Positions 1 to 8,445 are shown, numbered from the stretch's first letter. The stretch is 41,980 nucleotides of DNA from a virus (IMGVR_UViG_3300035181_001389:1-41980), one strand, 5' to 3'. Translations and numbers: made by a program. The notes: a model not told the origin generated them from the sequence alone.

Positions 1-26
1 ATATGGGATATGGTAAAACCAAGTGA
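1..26 (+). CDS. possible 3' end of an upstream gene
   Basis: Reading the first 26 bases in the frame that stops with TGA at 24-26 gives a C-terminus ending GYGKTK. The stop lies directly before the ribosome binding site of the next gene, as expected in a packed phage operon. Too little is present to name a product, and it may be chance. Confidence 0.25.
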
Positions 27-37
27 GGAAATAAAAT

Positions 38-616
38 ATGAAAAAAGATACTAAAATAGATTTTAATTCACAATTTAATCGGCAAGAAAATATATATATA
101 TGTGATTTTTCCACAGTTGCGACGTGTGCTGAGCTTTTTGTGTGTGCACCCACAGGCGTTAAATTTTCAGGAAACTATGGGGGATATCCTCCAGTGGAAG
201 GTTATTTTATATCATTACATTTAAAAAATGATACTGAAGACGAATGGGATAAAATTAGAACAAAAGGTGAGTTTGACTTTGATTGCTTTTGGGGTCATGG
301 TCTGATACCAGATTTTGGTTATGAAGACAATAATTTTAAAAGCCCCGCAGAGGCAGAAGAGCATTATTTAGAATATGGTTTAGCTGTTGACAAGTTTTTG
401 AAGAAATTTGTCAACAGACGAAAAGGCTGCACAGACGGTAGATTTTTTCCTGATTTTAAGTATAGTTTTGATTTTGAAAGAAAAAACGAATTAGCGGAAG
501 GTTGGTGGCCCGTTTTAATACAATATAGATTTGATGAATACGGATATGATAAAAAGCTTCAATATTATAATAAAAAACACAAAGCTTATTTAGTACTACA
601 AGATGTATGCGATTAA
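38..616 (+). CDS. hypothetical protein, 192 aa
   Basis: I do not recognise this family. The product is soluble and rich in aromatic and acidic residues (GNYGGYPP near residue 47, FWGHG near residue 84, WWP near residue 156), with no membrane segment or signal peptide. The start at 38 is set by a strong ribosome binding site (TGAGGAAATAAAAT) immediately upstream. The same stretch precedes the next gene, and the shared sequence continues into the first codons (ATGAAAAAA). It heads the plus-strand run that leads into replication genes, so an early, possibly host-directed role is plausible but unproven. Confidence 0.7.
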   Translation: MKKDTKIDFNSQFNRQENIYICDFSTVATCAELFVCAPTGVKFSGNYGGYPPVEGYFISLHLKNDTEDEWDKIRTKGEFDFDCFWGHGLIPDFGYEDNNFKSPAEAEEHYLEYGLAVDKFLKKFVNRRKGCTDGRFFPDFKYSFDFERKNELAEGWWPVLIQYRFDEYGYDKKLQYYNKKHKAYLVLQDVCD

Positions 617-639
617 AATTTTAACTGAGGAAATAAAAT

Positions 640-1242
640 ATGAAAAAAATTAAAACACTATATAAACTAGATAGCAACAATAAACACCTCGCTATTGACG
701 AAGTTTTAGAGGGCAGTGAGTGGGTCATAAAAGGTGAGGGTGCTCCTTATTTAAAATTAAACGGAACTTGTTGTGCTATCATCGAAGGTGTATTTTACAA
801 GCGATTGACAGTTAATAATGTAGATCTAGAAAAAGCTATTGTAAATAAAGGTTTTATACTATGTGCAACACATAGTAACGGCAAGCATTATGGGTGGGTA
901 CCAGTTACTGCTGAAAAAACCGATATTCACCACCTGCGAGGGTTTGATAATTTAAAAAGACGAGGTGATGTCAGAGATGGTACATACGAATTGATCGGTA
1001 AAAATGTTCAAAGGAATGAGTATGGACTAGACGATACAATACTAGTTAATCATAAAGATTTGATTATAAAAGATAAAATACCAACAGACTTTGAAGGTTT
1101 GAAAAGTTTTTTAGAACATTTTTCAATGGGTGACAATTGCATCGTTAGATATAATGGTCATATGCCCGAAGGTATTGTTTGGCACAATGGGGATAACATG
1201 GTAAAAATAAGAAGATCTGACTTTAGATATGAAAAAAAATAG
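640..1242 (+). CDS. hypothetical protein, 200 aa
   Basis: An unrecognised soluble protein with no membrane segment. It is mixed alpha/beta by eye, with several short charged stretches (KRRGDVRDG around residue 106, IRRSDFRYEKK at the C-terminus). The start is fixed by the ribosome binding site TGAGGAAATAAAAT, which repeats the one before the gene at 38. The proteins themselves do not look alike beyond the MKK start. The gene lies 23 bases after its upstream neighbour and 30 bases before the primase-helicase gene, so it is probably co-transcribed with the early genes. Confidence 0.7.
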   Translation: MKKIKTLYKLDSNNKHLAIDEVLEGSEWVIKGEGAPYLKLNGTCCAIIEGVFYKRLTVNNVDLEKAIVNKGFILCATHSNGKHYGWVPVTAEKTDIHHLRGFDNLKRRGDVRDGTYELIGKNVQRNEYGLDDTILVNHKDLIIKDKIPTDFEGLKSFLEHFSMGDNCIVRYNGHMPEGIVWHNGDNMVKIRRSDFRYEKK

Positions 1243-1272
1243 TTGGTAAAATAAATTAAACACAGAACTAAT

Positions 1273-3423
1273 ATGCAAATTCCCAAATACAAAATAAGTT
1301 TTTTTGAAAACTGCTATTCAAAAATAGCTGATGAGAAAGAATTAAGTTTTGATGAAATATTAGAATATTTTAGAACTGCTGCACACAAGAAATTTGTAGC
1401 TAAAGATCAATTAGAAGCGATGATCTGCGGTGCGTTAGTTAAGGGAGAACGCACCGCAGAGTCACTAATATGCAGATCTATTATAACATATGACATAGAT
1501 TATTTCAAGGGTGATTATGATTTATTAATAACTTATATTAATAACTGTTTAAAAAACAACACGTATATTGTATACACTACTGTTAGTTCTGTTTTCAATA
1601 ATCCGAAAATTAGATTATTGTTGTTTGTAAATCAAAATATTACACCCTCGCAATATTCATCGGTGAGTTTTAATTTAGCTAAAACTTTATTTAAAGAGTT
1701 GTTTTCAGATGAGTTTTATCGCAAAGAGAACAAATCAATTGACAGTGCAATTGATAAATCTTCATATTCTGCAATGCAGTTAATGTATTTGCCGAATGCA
1801 AGAGATGGTTTTAAATCTTACAAAAACGTAGGTGATGTTATAGATATTACTATATACTTAAACTTAGATGTGAAATCAGAGACAACAGAGCTTCAAGAGT
1901 TTATAAAAACAGCAAGAAATATGCCACTTAACATATCAAACGAAAGAGTAAAAGCTGTTTTACACGAATATAATGTTGAAGATACAGACAGAGATAGCTG
2001 GCTAAAGGTATGTCAAGGACTTCATCATCAGTATAACGGCTTAGAAGAAGGTTATAAGTTGTTTTTAGAGTGGAGTTTAACAGATAGCAGGTTTAGTGAA
2101 GATGAGATACGTTCTGAAACTAAAACAGCTTATTATAGTTTGAAGCTAAATAAAACTAATCCAATCACGTTTGCATCAACAATAGCTTTTGTAAATGATA
2201 AAAAAAAACTTCCGGCTAAATTAGATATTAAAAATAAAGAGCTGCCCGTCCCCCTTGATTATAGTTATTTTGTTCATACAAAAGAAAACAAAAAAGGGGA
2301 AGTTACAGGTATAAAAAGCACTTATGAAAATTTTGAAATAATGTGCAAACATTATAAGATAGAAGTAGCGTACGATAAGATCAGCAAAGATAAAATAAAT
2401 AGTTTAGATCAAGATAATAATAGTTTTTTAACAACAATTAAATCATTAATCATTTTAAATAATATGGATAAAAGTGTAGCTTGTGACTATGTGAATAAAC
2501 TAGCTGCAACTAATTCAAAAAATGTTTTTAAAGCAGCAATTGATAATGTTATATGGGATGGTATTAGTAGATTAGAAGCTTTTTACAACACGATAGATGT
2601 TGACAAAGATTTTATTAAAACTAGGAATTTATATTTATTAAAGTGGTGCCAACAAATGTTGTATCAATCTTTGTTTGACGGTAATAAAAAAATTGCAAGG
2701 AACATTTTAGTATTAAAAGGTAAGCAAAGTATAGGTAAATCGACATGGGTTAAGTCTTTGTTACCTCTGTCTTTGCAAAAATATATTGGTCAAGGTATGA
2801 CGTTAAACACTAACGATACGATGAGTAAGTATGCTGTGTTGAAAAATTTAATTGTTGAACTTGCAGAACTTGAGCAATCTTTTAAAAAAACCGATATTAA
2901 TCAGTTTAAAAGTTTTTTTGGGGTTACTGAAGATATTTTAAATATGAAATATGTAGCAGAGCCAATGACTTTTGAAAGAACAACTAGTTTTATTGGAACG
3001 ATAAATGACGATAATTTTTTGAAAGATAGATCAGGTAGCACTCGATTTTTAGTTCTTCCCGTCAATAAATTAAACGGTTTTCACAAAGTAGACATGTTAC
3101 AAGTATATAAAGAAATTTTAGAAACAACTGATTATTGTAATTTTGAATTGAGTGAGGAAGAACAGCTTACTCAACAAATGATAAATGAGGAGTTCGAGCA
3201 ACCCAACTTACTAGAAGAAATTTTCCTTGATAATTTTGTGTTAAAATTTGAAGAGGGGGGTGAGTATATGAATTGTTCACAAATGTTGCAACAATTAAAC
3301 TTATGTGTCAGGGATTTTACATACAGTAGAAAAGCCGATATCAGACATATTATTGAGAAACATGGTTTTAAATATAGAAAAGATTTGAAAAAATGGTTAG
3401 TGAAAATAAAAAATCATAATTAA
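1273..3423 (+). CDS. primase-helicase with VirE-like ATPase domain
   Basis: A 716-aa replication protein. The N-terminal region has a DxD motif (YDIDYF, D74 and D76) as in archaeo-eukaryotic-type primases. Residues about 215-285 look like a PriCT-2 primase C-terminal domain (DSWLKVCQGLHHQ). The C-terminal half is a VirE/D5-like superfamily 3 helicase: Walker A GKQSIGKST at 483-491, Walker B-like LIVELAELE, and the downstream FIGTINDDNFLKDRSGSTRF segment with a probable sensor and arginine finger. It should unwind and prime phage DNA at forks together with the family B polymerase encoded downstream. The ribosome binding site is weak. The domain calls rest on motif reading by eye. Confidence 0.9.
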   Translation: MQIPKYKISFFENCYSKIADEKELSFDEILEYFRTAAHKKFVAKDQLEAMICGALVKGERTAESLICRSIITYDIDYFKGDYDLLITYINNCLKNNTYIVYTTVSSVFNNPKIRLLLFVNQNITPSQYSSVSFNLAKTLFKELFSDEFYRKENKSIDSAIDKSSYSAMQLMYLPNARDGFKSYKNVGDVIDITIYLNLDVKSETTELQEFIKTARNMPLNISNERVKAVLHEYNVEDTDRDSWLKVCQGLHHQYNGLEEGYKLFLEWSLTDSRFSEDEIRSETKTAYYSLKLNKTNPITFASTIAFVNDKKKLPAKLDIKNKELPVPLDYSYFVHTKENKKGEVTGIKSTYENFEIMCKHYKIEVAYDKISKDKINSLDQDNNSFLTTIKSLIILNNMDKSVACDYVNKLAATNSKNVFKAAIDNVIWDGISRLEAFYNTIDVDKDFIKTRNLYLLKWCQQMLYQSLFDGNKKIARNILVLKGKQSIGKSTWVKSLLPLSLQKYIGQGMTLNTNDTMSKYAVLKNLIVELAELEQSFKKTDINQFKSFFGVTEDILNMKYVAEPMTFERTTSFIGTINDDNFLKDRSGSTRFLVLPVNKLNGFHKVDMLQVYKEILETTDYCNFELSEEEQLTQQMINEEFEQPNLLEEIFLDNFVLKFEEGGEYMNCSQMLQQLNLCVRDFTYSRKADIRHIIEKHGFKYRKDLKKWLVKIKNHN

Positions 3424-3427
3424 TCTG

Positions 3428-3456
3428 TTGACAAACCCATAAGACGTAGCTACAAT
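3428..3456 (+). promoter_or_regulatory. sigma70 promoter P1 upstream of the antitoxin gene
   Basis: A consensus TTGACA at 3428-3433 is followed by exactly 17 bases and TACAAT at 3451-3456. Transcription would start near 3463, nine bases before the ATG at 3472. It lies just after the primase-helicase stop codon and would drive the antitoxin and downstream replication genes using host RNA polymerase. Confidence 0.75.
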
Positions 3457-3507
3457 TAAACAATAACTTATATGTTGACATGTATGAAAAACGTAGCTAC
3501 AATTAAA
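3444..3507 (+). repeat. 17-bp direct repeat carrying a GTAGCTAC palindrome
   Basis: The sequence ACGTAGCTACAATTAAA occurs at 3444-3460 and again at 3491-3507. Each copy holds the perfect 8-bp palindrome GTAGCTAC (3446-3453, 3493-3500), which overlaps the -10 box of P1 or P2. RelB-family antitoxins commonly repress their own promoters by binding palindromes, so this is a candidate operator pair. Function is inferred from position only. Confidence 0.55.
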
Positions 3508-3669
3508 AACACAATTGTTAGAACTAGAATAAATAAAAAAGTAAAAGAAGACGCAAGAGTTGTGTTAGACGGTTTAGGATTAACTTTTTCAACTGTTTTA
3601 CAAATGTTTTTAGAACATATAGCTGTTGAAAAAAAACTACCACCTGCTTTTACAAAGAAGACTAAATAA
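3472..3669 (+). CDS. RelB/DinJ-like antitoxin, no toxin partner
   Basis: A 65-aa basic protein with the ribbon-helix-helix signature of RelB/DinJ antitoxins: a short strand (NTIVRTRINKKVKEDA), then LDGLGLTFSTVLQMFLEHIAVEKKLP. Family members bind operator DNA as dimers and neutralise YafQ/RelE-type mRNA interferases. No toxin gene sits on either side: upstream is the primase-helicase and downstream a small membrane protein. It may counter a host toxin or act purely as a transcription regulator. The ATG at 3472 and another at 3484 both lack a clear ribosome binding site, so the true start is uncertain; leaderless translation from P1 is possible. Confidence 0.75.
   Translation: MLTCMKNVATIKNTIVRTRINKKVKEDARVVLDGLGLTFSTVLQMFLEHIAVEKKLPPAFTKKTK
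3475..3503 (+). promoter_or_regulatory. sigma70 promoter P2, duplicate of P1
   Basis: A second TTGACA (3475-3480), 17-base spacer and TACAAT (3498-3503) lie 47 bases after P1, inside the first codons of the antitoxin reading frame. Transcription would begin near 3510, which removes both candidate ATG codons of that frame. P2 transcripts would therefore serve the downstream genes or need a non-ATG start. Confidence 0.65.
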
Positions 3670-3698
3670 CGGATAAATAAAATTAGAGGAGAACTAAG

Positions 3699-3875
3699 AT
3701 GGAAAATAATTTAAAAAAAATAATAATTTACATAGCGATGGTTGCGTTAACAGTATTTGTGATATGTTGTTGTTTAGAAATTTATTATATAAAAGAAGAG
3801 CTTTTAACAACACGAGTTCATAATGAACAAATGTTAGAACTTAGAGTTAGAGCTATTGAGGCGATGTTAAGATGA
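3699..3875 (+). CDS. small single-span membrane protein, 58 aa
   Basis: This short gene starts at an ATG behind a strong ribosome binding site (AGAGGAGA at 3685-3692) and ends in an ATGA overlap with the nucleotidyltransferase gene at 3872. The product has a short lysine-containing N-terminus, one hydrophobic span (about residues 8-28, IIIYIAMVALTVFVICCCLEI) and a charged helical tail with heptad-like leucines. That topology also fits a small holin, an inhibitor of lysis or a superinfection-exclusion protein. Its position among replication genes gives no decision. Confidence 0.7.
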   Translation: MENNLKKIIIYIAMVALTVFVICCCLEIYYIKEELLTTRVHNEQMLELRVRAIEAMLR

Positions 3876-4537
3876 GTATTATATTAAAAACATTAGTTGG
3901 CTCACGTGCGCACGGTCTTCACACCGATAATAGTGATTATGATTATAGGGGTGTATTTGTTCAAAACACTTCTGAATTATTATCATTGAACAATAAAGTT
4001 AGAACTACACATTGGATAGAAGGAAAAGAGGACGATACTTCTTACGAGCTTTCTCATTTTTTATCGTTGGCATGTAGATCAAATCCAGCTGCATTAGAAG
4101 TTTTAGTTTCACCTGTTATAACAGAAACAAAAGAAGGAAAAGAGTTAAGGGAGTTATTCCCATATATCTGGAACAGCCGTGATGCTTTTAATTCTTTTTA
4201 TGGATATTCCCATAATCAAAAGAAGAAGTTTGTAGATAATAAAGATGACAGGGCAAGAAAGTACGCAGTAGCTAGTATTAGAAATATGGTGTTAGGTACT
4301 GAGTTATTACAAAGCGGCACAATGACTGTTTCAGTAGGTTGTCCAAACTTACGTCGGAATCTACTAGCAATTAGAGACGGAGAAGTTACTTACGGATTTA
4401 TCTTAGACTCTATATTAATTTGTGAAAAAAACTTACAAAGTGCTTATGATAACAATAAAAACAAAATGACAGATTTTGACAAAGTAAATGAATTTTTGTT
4501 GAAAGTTAGAAAAAATAATTTATTGATGGAGAAGTAA
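3872..4537 (+). CDS. RlaP-like nucleotidyltransferase
   Basis: A 221-aa protein of the polymerase-beta nucleotidyltransferase superfamily. The diagnostic GS motif is GSRAHG (G10, S11) and the metal-binding DxD is in SDYDYRG (D22, D24). The arrangement and the DYDYRGV continuation match the family often called RlaP or DNA polymerase beta-like predicted nucleotidyltransferase (Pfam PF10127), linked in some bacteria to RNA repair. It overlaps the preceding small gene by four bases and is one base from the DUF2800 gene, so it is in the replication operon. The substrate cannot be told from sequence: tRNA repair, or modification of a host component, are both possible. Confidence 0.8.
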   Translation: MSIILKTLVGSRAHGLHTDNSDYDYRGVFVQNTSELLSLNNKVRTTHWIEGKEDDTSYELSHFLSLACRSNPAALEVLVSPVITETKEGKELRELFPYIWNSRDAFNSFYGYSHNQKKKFVDNKDDRARKYAVASIRNMVLGTELLQSGTMTVSVGCPNLRRNLLAIRDGEVTYGFILDSILICEKNLQSAYDNNKNKMTDFDKVNEFLLKVRKNNLLMEK

Positions 4538-4538
4538 G

Positions 4539-5675
4539 ATGAAAACCCAACATTCACTAATAAGCCCATCTAATTTTGAAAGAAGAATGCTTTGTCCAGG
4601 AAGTTTAAATGCCGAAAAGGATTTGCCAGAACAAACATCAAAGGCAGCAGAAGAAGGTACAATGCTTCATGAGCGCACAGCGTTATATATAAAGTCTTTG
4701 TATAAGAAGGATGAAAAAAACAGTTTGTGGGATTATGAATTAACAGAAGATCAAGCTAACGCAGTTAAACATGCTGGGGATTATTTCAATAAATTAATAG
4801 GTGATAAGGACATTGTACTATTCGAGTATCATGAACGTAAATATTTTTTAAACAACATTTACAGTGATATGCAGGGAACAGCAGATAGTGTTTTACTACT
4901 ACTAAATGATAAAACCGATGAACTAGTTTTACACGTAATTGATTACAAGTTTGGTAAAGGTGTGCTAGTAGGTGCATTTAAGAATTATCAACTTTTAATG
5001 TATACTATAGGTGTTTTAAATTCACTTCCACATCAATTTTCACAGGAGGTTAATGCCGTATATGTTGATCGGTTTAAAATTAACTTACATATAGTTCAAC
5101 CGTACATAAGAGATAGTAATTGGGAATTATCTGATGATGAGAAAACAGAGTTTCTAAGTCAATCAACATTAGACAAATATGCACAAATAGCTAAAGCGTG
5201 CTATGAACCTGATGCTCCGAGGATAGCTAGTAAAAAAGCATGTCAATTTTGCAAAGCTAAGTCAACTTGTCCCGCTCTAGCAAAGTTTGTGCCAGATACA
5301 AAAACTAAACTGGGTGAACTTAGCGATGAACAAATAGGTGTTATTTATGACAACAAAGATTTAATTACTATGTATGTTAAATCTGTTGAAGAGCATATAA
5401 AAAATAAATTAGAGCAAGGTAGTTTTTTGAACTATGCTCTTAGACCGAAATTATCTAATCGTAAATGGAATGATGACGCTTACGATTATTTAGTTGAAAA
5501 CCTTAACGAAGAAGCGTTTGAAGTTAACAAAAAATTAATAACTATAACAAAAGCGGAGAAGTTACTAGGTAAAGAAGAAGTAAACAAGTTAACAATTAGA
5601 GAAGAAGGGCATAATGAGATAGTAAAAATATCAGACGAATCAAAAGAAATATTTAAAACATTTAACAACGATTAA
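4539..5675 (+). CDS. DUF2800 Cas4/RecB-like nuclease
   Basis: A 378-aa protein typical of phage DUF2800, a PD-(D/E)XK nuclease family related to Cas4 and AddB. Visible features are Cys19 (MLCPGS), the catalytic D-x-K core VIDYKFGKG (D135, K137), and a C-terminal cysteine cluster ACQFCKAKSTCP (C235, C238, C244), which with Cys19 would hold a 4Fe-4S cluster. It probably processes DNA ends for recombination or replication. Co-occurrence with DUF2815, a phage polymerase, VRR-NUC and an SNF2 helicase is a familiar phage replication block. Confidence 0.88.
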   Translation: MKTQHSLISPSNFERRMLCPGSLNAEKDLPEQTSKAAEEGTMLHERTALYIKSLYKKDEKNSLWDYELTEDQANAVKHAGDYFNKLIGDKDIVLFEYHERKYFLNNIYSDMQGTADSVLLLLNDKTDELVLHVIDYKFGKGVLVGAFKNYQLLMYTIGVLNSLPHQFSQEVNAVYVDRFKINLHIVQPYIRDSNWELSDDEKTEFLSQSTLDKYAQIAKACYEPDAPRIASKKACQFCKAKSTCPALAKFVPDTKTKLGELSDEQIGVIYDNKDLITMYVKSVEEHIKNKLEQGSFLNYALRPKLSNRKWNDDAYDYLVENLNEEAFEVNKKLITITKAEKLLGKEEVNKLTIREEGHNEIVKISDESKEIFKTFNND

Positions 5676-5699
5676 AACAATTAAAAAGAGATAAAATTT

Positions 5700-6332
5700 A
5701 TGAAAAAAGTAACAGTCGGACTAGAAAAAGTTATATTAAGTTTCCCACATCTTATTGAAAAATGCCCCATAGATCCTGTTTATATTAAAACAGAAGAACA
5801 ACGAAAATATACAGCGTCTTTTCTTTTATCAAAAGATGATAAAAGGCATATGAAAGCTATCCAAGAAATGCAAGATAAGTTAAAAGACCTTCTTATTACG
5901 ATTAAGGTTAAACAAAACCCACATATCTTAATAAAAGATGGCGATGAAGAATATGATGCTATTGACGATGCTGATAAAAAACTTAAACACGAATATAAAA
6001 GGGGTAAGTTTATAATAACAGCAAATAATAAATTTAAACCAACATTAAGCGCAAAAGGTGGTGAAAAGTTTGATTTAAATACGCATGAAAAATTGTTTTA
6101 CCCGGGGTGTTTTGTTCATGCGTTTATTGAACTATCTCCGTATAAATTTAATGATGTTTGGAAAGGAGTATCAAACAGACTACAACACGTACAATTTTCT
6201 AAAGACGGAAACTCACTTGGTGGTGGTGGTGCAATGTCAGGTGCATCAGTTTTTGACAAGTTTGTTGATGACGAAGATGATGATTTTGGGACATTTAAAC
6301 AAGAAATAGCTAACCCACAAGATATATTTTAA
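5700..6332 (+). CDS. DUF2815 ssDNA-binding-like protein
   Basis: A 210-aa protein matching the DUF2815 family, which accompanies DUF2800 in phage replication operons and is thought to be a single-stranded DNA-binding protein with an OB-like fold. The acidic C-terminal tail (FVDDEDDDFGTF, ending in a phenylalanine) resembles the protein-interaction tails of SSB and T7 gp2.5. A glycine-rich stretch (GGGGAMSG) sits just before the tail, as in SSBs. It starts 25 bases after the DUF2800 gene and is followed by the polymerase, consistent with a replisome component. Confidence 0.85.
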   Translation: MKKVTVGLEKVILSFPHLIEKCPIDPVYIKTEEQRKYTASFLLSKDDKRHMKAIQEMQDKLKDLLITIKVKQNPHILIKDGDEEYDAIDDADKKLKHEYKRGKFIITANNKFKPTLSAKGGEKFDLNTHEKLFYPGCFVHAFIELSPYKFNDVWKGVSNRLQHVQFSKDGNSLGGGGAMSGASVFDKFVDDEDDDFGTFKQEIANPQDIF

Positions 6333-6343
6333 TTTTAAAAAAT

Positions 6344-8089
6344 ATGCAAAAATTACAATTATTTTTTGACACTGAATGTTATCGTAATTATTTTCTTATA
6401 GTTTTTAAGGATGTACACGGAAATGAAGAGTGTTTTGTCAAAGATGAAAATAATGTTTTACCTGTCGCTAGAATTAGAAAATTATTAGAGACAAGACAAA
6501 CAATAGGTTTTAATTCTAGAATGTATGATATCCCTATGATTACTTACGCTTTAACAGGCGTAAGTAACTCACTTTTAAAAGAAATGTCAGATAGAATAAT
6601 TAATGAATCAACTTACAATACACTATGTGAATATCAATTATGGTGCCCTAAACATTACGACCACATTGATATAATAAATGTGGCTATTGGTAAAAGTGGA
6701 CTAAAAATGTATGGGGCAAGAATCAATACACCCTATCTTCAAGATTTACCTTACGATCCAAGTACATTTTTAAACAAAGACGATAAGGCGATTATAAAAA
6801 AATATTGCTCTAATGACGTTGATATAACTAAAGACCTATATTTACACTTAAAGAATGAAATAGATATCCGAGCAACTATTAACAGTGAGTATGGAGTTGA
6901 TGTTAGAAGTAAATCGGACGCTCAAATAGCAGAAGTTTTGATAAATAAAGAATTAGTGTCTTTAAAAAAGAAGACAAGTAGTTTTGATTTTAAATACACA
7001 CCTCCAAGCTATATAAAATTTAGTTCTGATACTTTAAATAGTTTGCTAGATAATTTTACAGCAATTGGGTTTAAAGGCGTAGTGGGCGAAAAATTACTTG
7101 AGAAAGGGATTGTTACTGATGTGGTAATAAACGATACTCCTTATTCTTGTGGTATCGGTGGGTTGCATTCTAAAGAAGAAGTAAGATCGGTGTTTGCAAG
7201 TGAAGACGAGTATATTATAGATATAGATGTTGTAAGCTATTATCCCACTATTATTTTGAACAATAAATATTGCCCTGATAATTATAATAAAGAAGAATTT
7301 ATAGGTCTTTTTCAAAAAATATATGATGATAGGATTACTGCTAAAAGAGAAAAGAATACACATAAAGCTAATACTTATAAAATTATTCTTAACGGTAGTT
7401 TCGGTAAGTTTGGTGATCAATATAGTAGTTTATATTCGCCGAGTTTGTTAATTCATACAACGATAACAGGGCAACTTAGTTTATTAATGCTAATAGAAAA
7501 GTTAGAACAGTACGAATACAATGTGCTCAGTGCTAACACAGATGGTGTAACAATTAGAGTAAAAAAAAATAAATATGATTTATTTTTAAAAATTATAAAA
7601 AGTTGGGAACATAAAACAAATTTTAAAACAGAAGAGGTTAAATATAAATCACTACACAATCAAAGTGTAAATTCATACATTGCTATTAAGGAAGACGGAA
7701 CGTTAAAGTGTAAGGGAATATTTGGCACCGATGATTTATCTAGAAACCCAGCTATTAAAATATGTAAAGAGGCTGTGTTTGCTTATTTGCTGAACAATAT
7801 AAAAGTTGAAGATACAATCAAACAGGCAAAACACAATCCCTCTAACTTTATTATGGTACGTAAGTGTGCGAATGGTGGTTATTGGAAAGGTGAATTTTTA
7901 GGTAAAGTTGTGAGGTGGTATTGGTCAACAAAAGGTGAGCCTATAAAAAACCCAAAAGGCGATAAAGTGGCTAACACTGACGATGCTTTTCCTATTATGA
8001 ATATGTATGATGAAATTAAAGACTTACATTATGAAAAATATATAAATAAAGCACATGAATTACTAGAAACAATAGGTATAAAAGTATGA
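6344..8089 (+). CDS. family B DNA polymerase with 3'-5' exonuclease
   Basis: A 581-aa replicative polymerase. The exonuclease domain shows ExoI DTE (D9, E11), ExoII NSRMYD (D62) and ExoIII YCSNDVD. The polymerase domain has motif A DVVSYYP (295-301), motif B K346 with LNGSFGKFG, and motif C reading SANTDG (N398-T399-D400). Motif C usually reads DTD, so the first acidic residue is asparagine here. At 581 aa it is compact compared with cellular family B enzymes, as in many small phages. No terminal-protein domain is evident. It ends in an ATGA overlap with the VRR-NUC gene, so the two are translationally coupled. Confidence 0.9.
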   Translation: MQKLQLFFDTECYRNYFLIVFKDVHGNEECFVKDENNVLPVARIRKLLETRQTIGFNSRMYDIPMITYALTGVSNSLLKEMSDRIINESTYNTLCEYQLWCPKHYDHIDIINVAIGKSGLKMYGARINTPYLQDLPYDPSTFLNKDDKAIIKKYCSNDVDITKDLYLHLKNEIDIRATINSEYGVDVRSKSDAQIAEVLINKELVSLKKKTSSFDFKYTPPSYIKFSSDTLNSLLDNFTAIGFKGVVGEKLLEKGIVTDVVINDTPYSCGIGGLHSKEEVRSVFASEDEYIIDIDVVSYYPTIILNNKYCPDNYNKEEFIGLFQKIYDDRITAKREKNTHKANTYKIILNGSFGKFGDQYSSLYSPSLLIHTTITGQLSLLMLIEKLEQYEYNVLSANTDGVTIRVKKNKYDLFLKIIKSWEHKTNFKTEEVKYKSLHNQSVNSYIAIKEDGTLKCKGIFGTDDLSRNPAIKICKEAVFAYLLNNIKVEDTIKQAKHNPSNFIMVRKCANGGYWKGEFLGKVVRWYWSTKGEPIKNPKGDKVANTDDAFPIMNMYDEIKDLHYEKYINKAHELLETIGIKV

Positions 8090-8445
8090 ATTTAATAGAT
8101 GTTTTGTGGTATGATAAAACAGGTGAGCTGTTAAAACAAAAAAGGTCTATGGAAAAAGAAACAGCAATTGAAAGTAAAGTTGTTAAAAAAGCTAAGCAAC
8201 TGGGTTTTTTAACTTATAAATTTGTATCACCGTCAAACAGAGGTGTGCCAGATAGAATATTCATAAGCCCTTCTGGTAAGATATTTTTTATAGAATTTAA
8301 ATCTAAAAAAGGTAAGCTAAGTAAACTGCAACAGAAAACAATAAAAGATATAGAGCAATTTAAAATCCCTGTTTATGTTGTATCAAATGTAATGCACGGA
8401 ATAATTATATTAAACGTAGAAAATTTTATTGAAAAATTAAAATGA
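8086..8445 (+). CDS. VRR-NUC domain nuclease
   Basis: A 119-aa single-domain nuclease of the VRR-NUC family (PD-(D/E)XK fold, related to the FAN1 nuclease domain). The core is visible: E29 in the first helix, GVPDR with D56, and FIEFKSKKGK with E70 and K72. Family members cut branched DNA structures such as replication or recombination intermediates. The ATG at 8086 overlaps the polymerase stop (ATGA). A second ATG at codon 22 (MEKETAIES) would also give a complete domain. Confidence 0.88.
   Translation: MNLIDVLWYDKTGELLKQKRSMEKETAIESKVVKKAKQLGFLTYKFVSPSNRGVPDRIFISPSGKIFFIEFKSKKGKLSKLQQKTIKDIEQFKIPVYVVSNVMHGIIILNVENFIEKLK

Noticed and set aside
384-417. 10-bp inverted repeat CTGTTGACAA / TTGTCAACAG
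   Set aside because: It lies in the coding region of the 192-aa protein, and although the left arm matches the -35 area at 3425-3434, there is no -10 box or other support.
6085-6309. Alternative-frame ORF in the DUF2815 gene
   Set aside because: It is contained in the DUF2815 coding sequence without its own ribosome binding site.
7094-7659. Minus-strand frames inside the DNA polymerase gene
   Set aside because: The polymerase motifs on the plus strand are intact; these frames are hydrophobic and low-complexity shadows.
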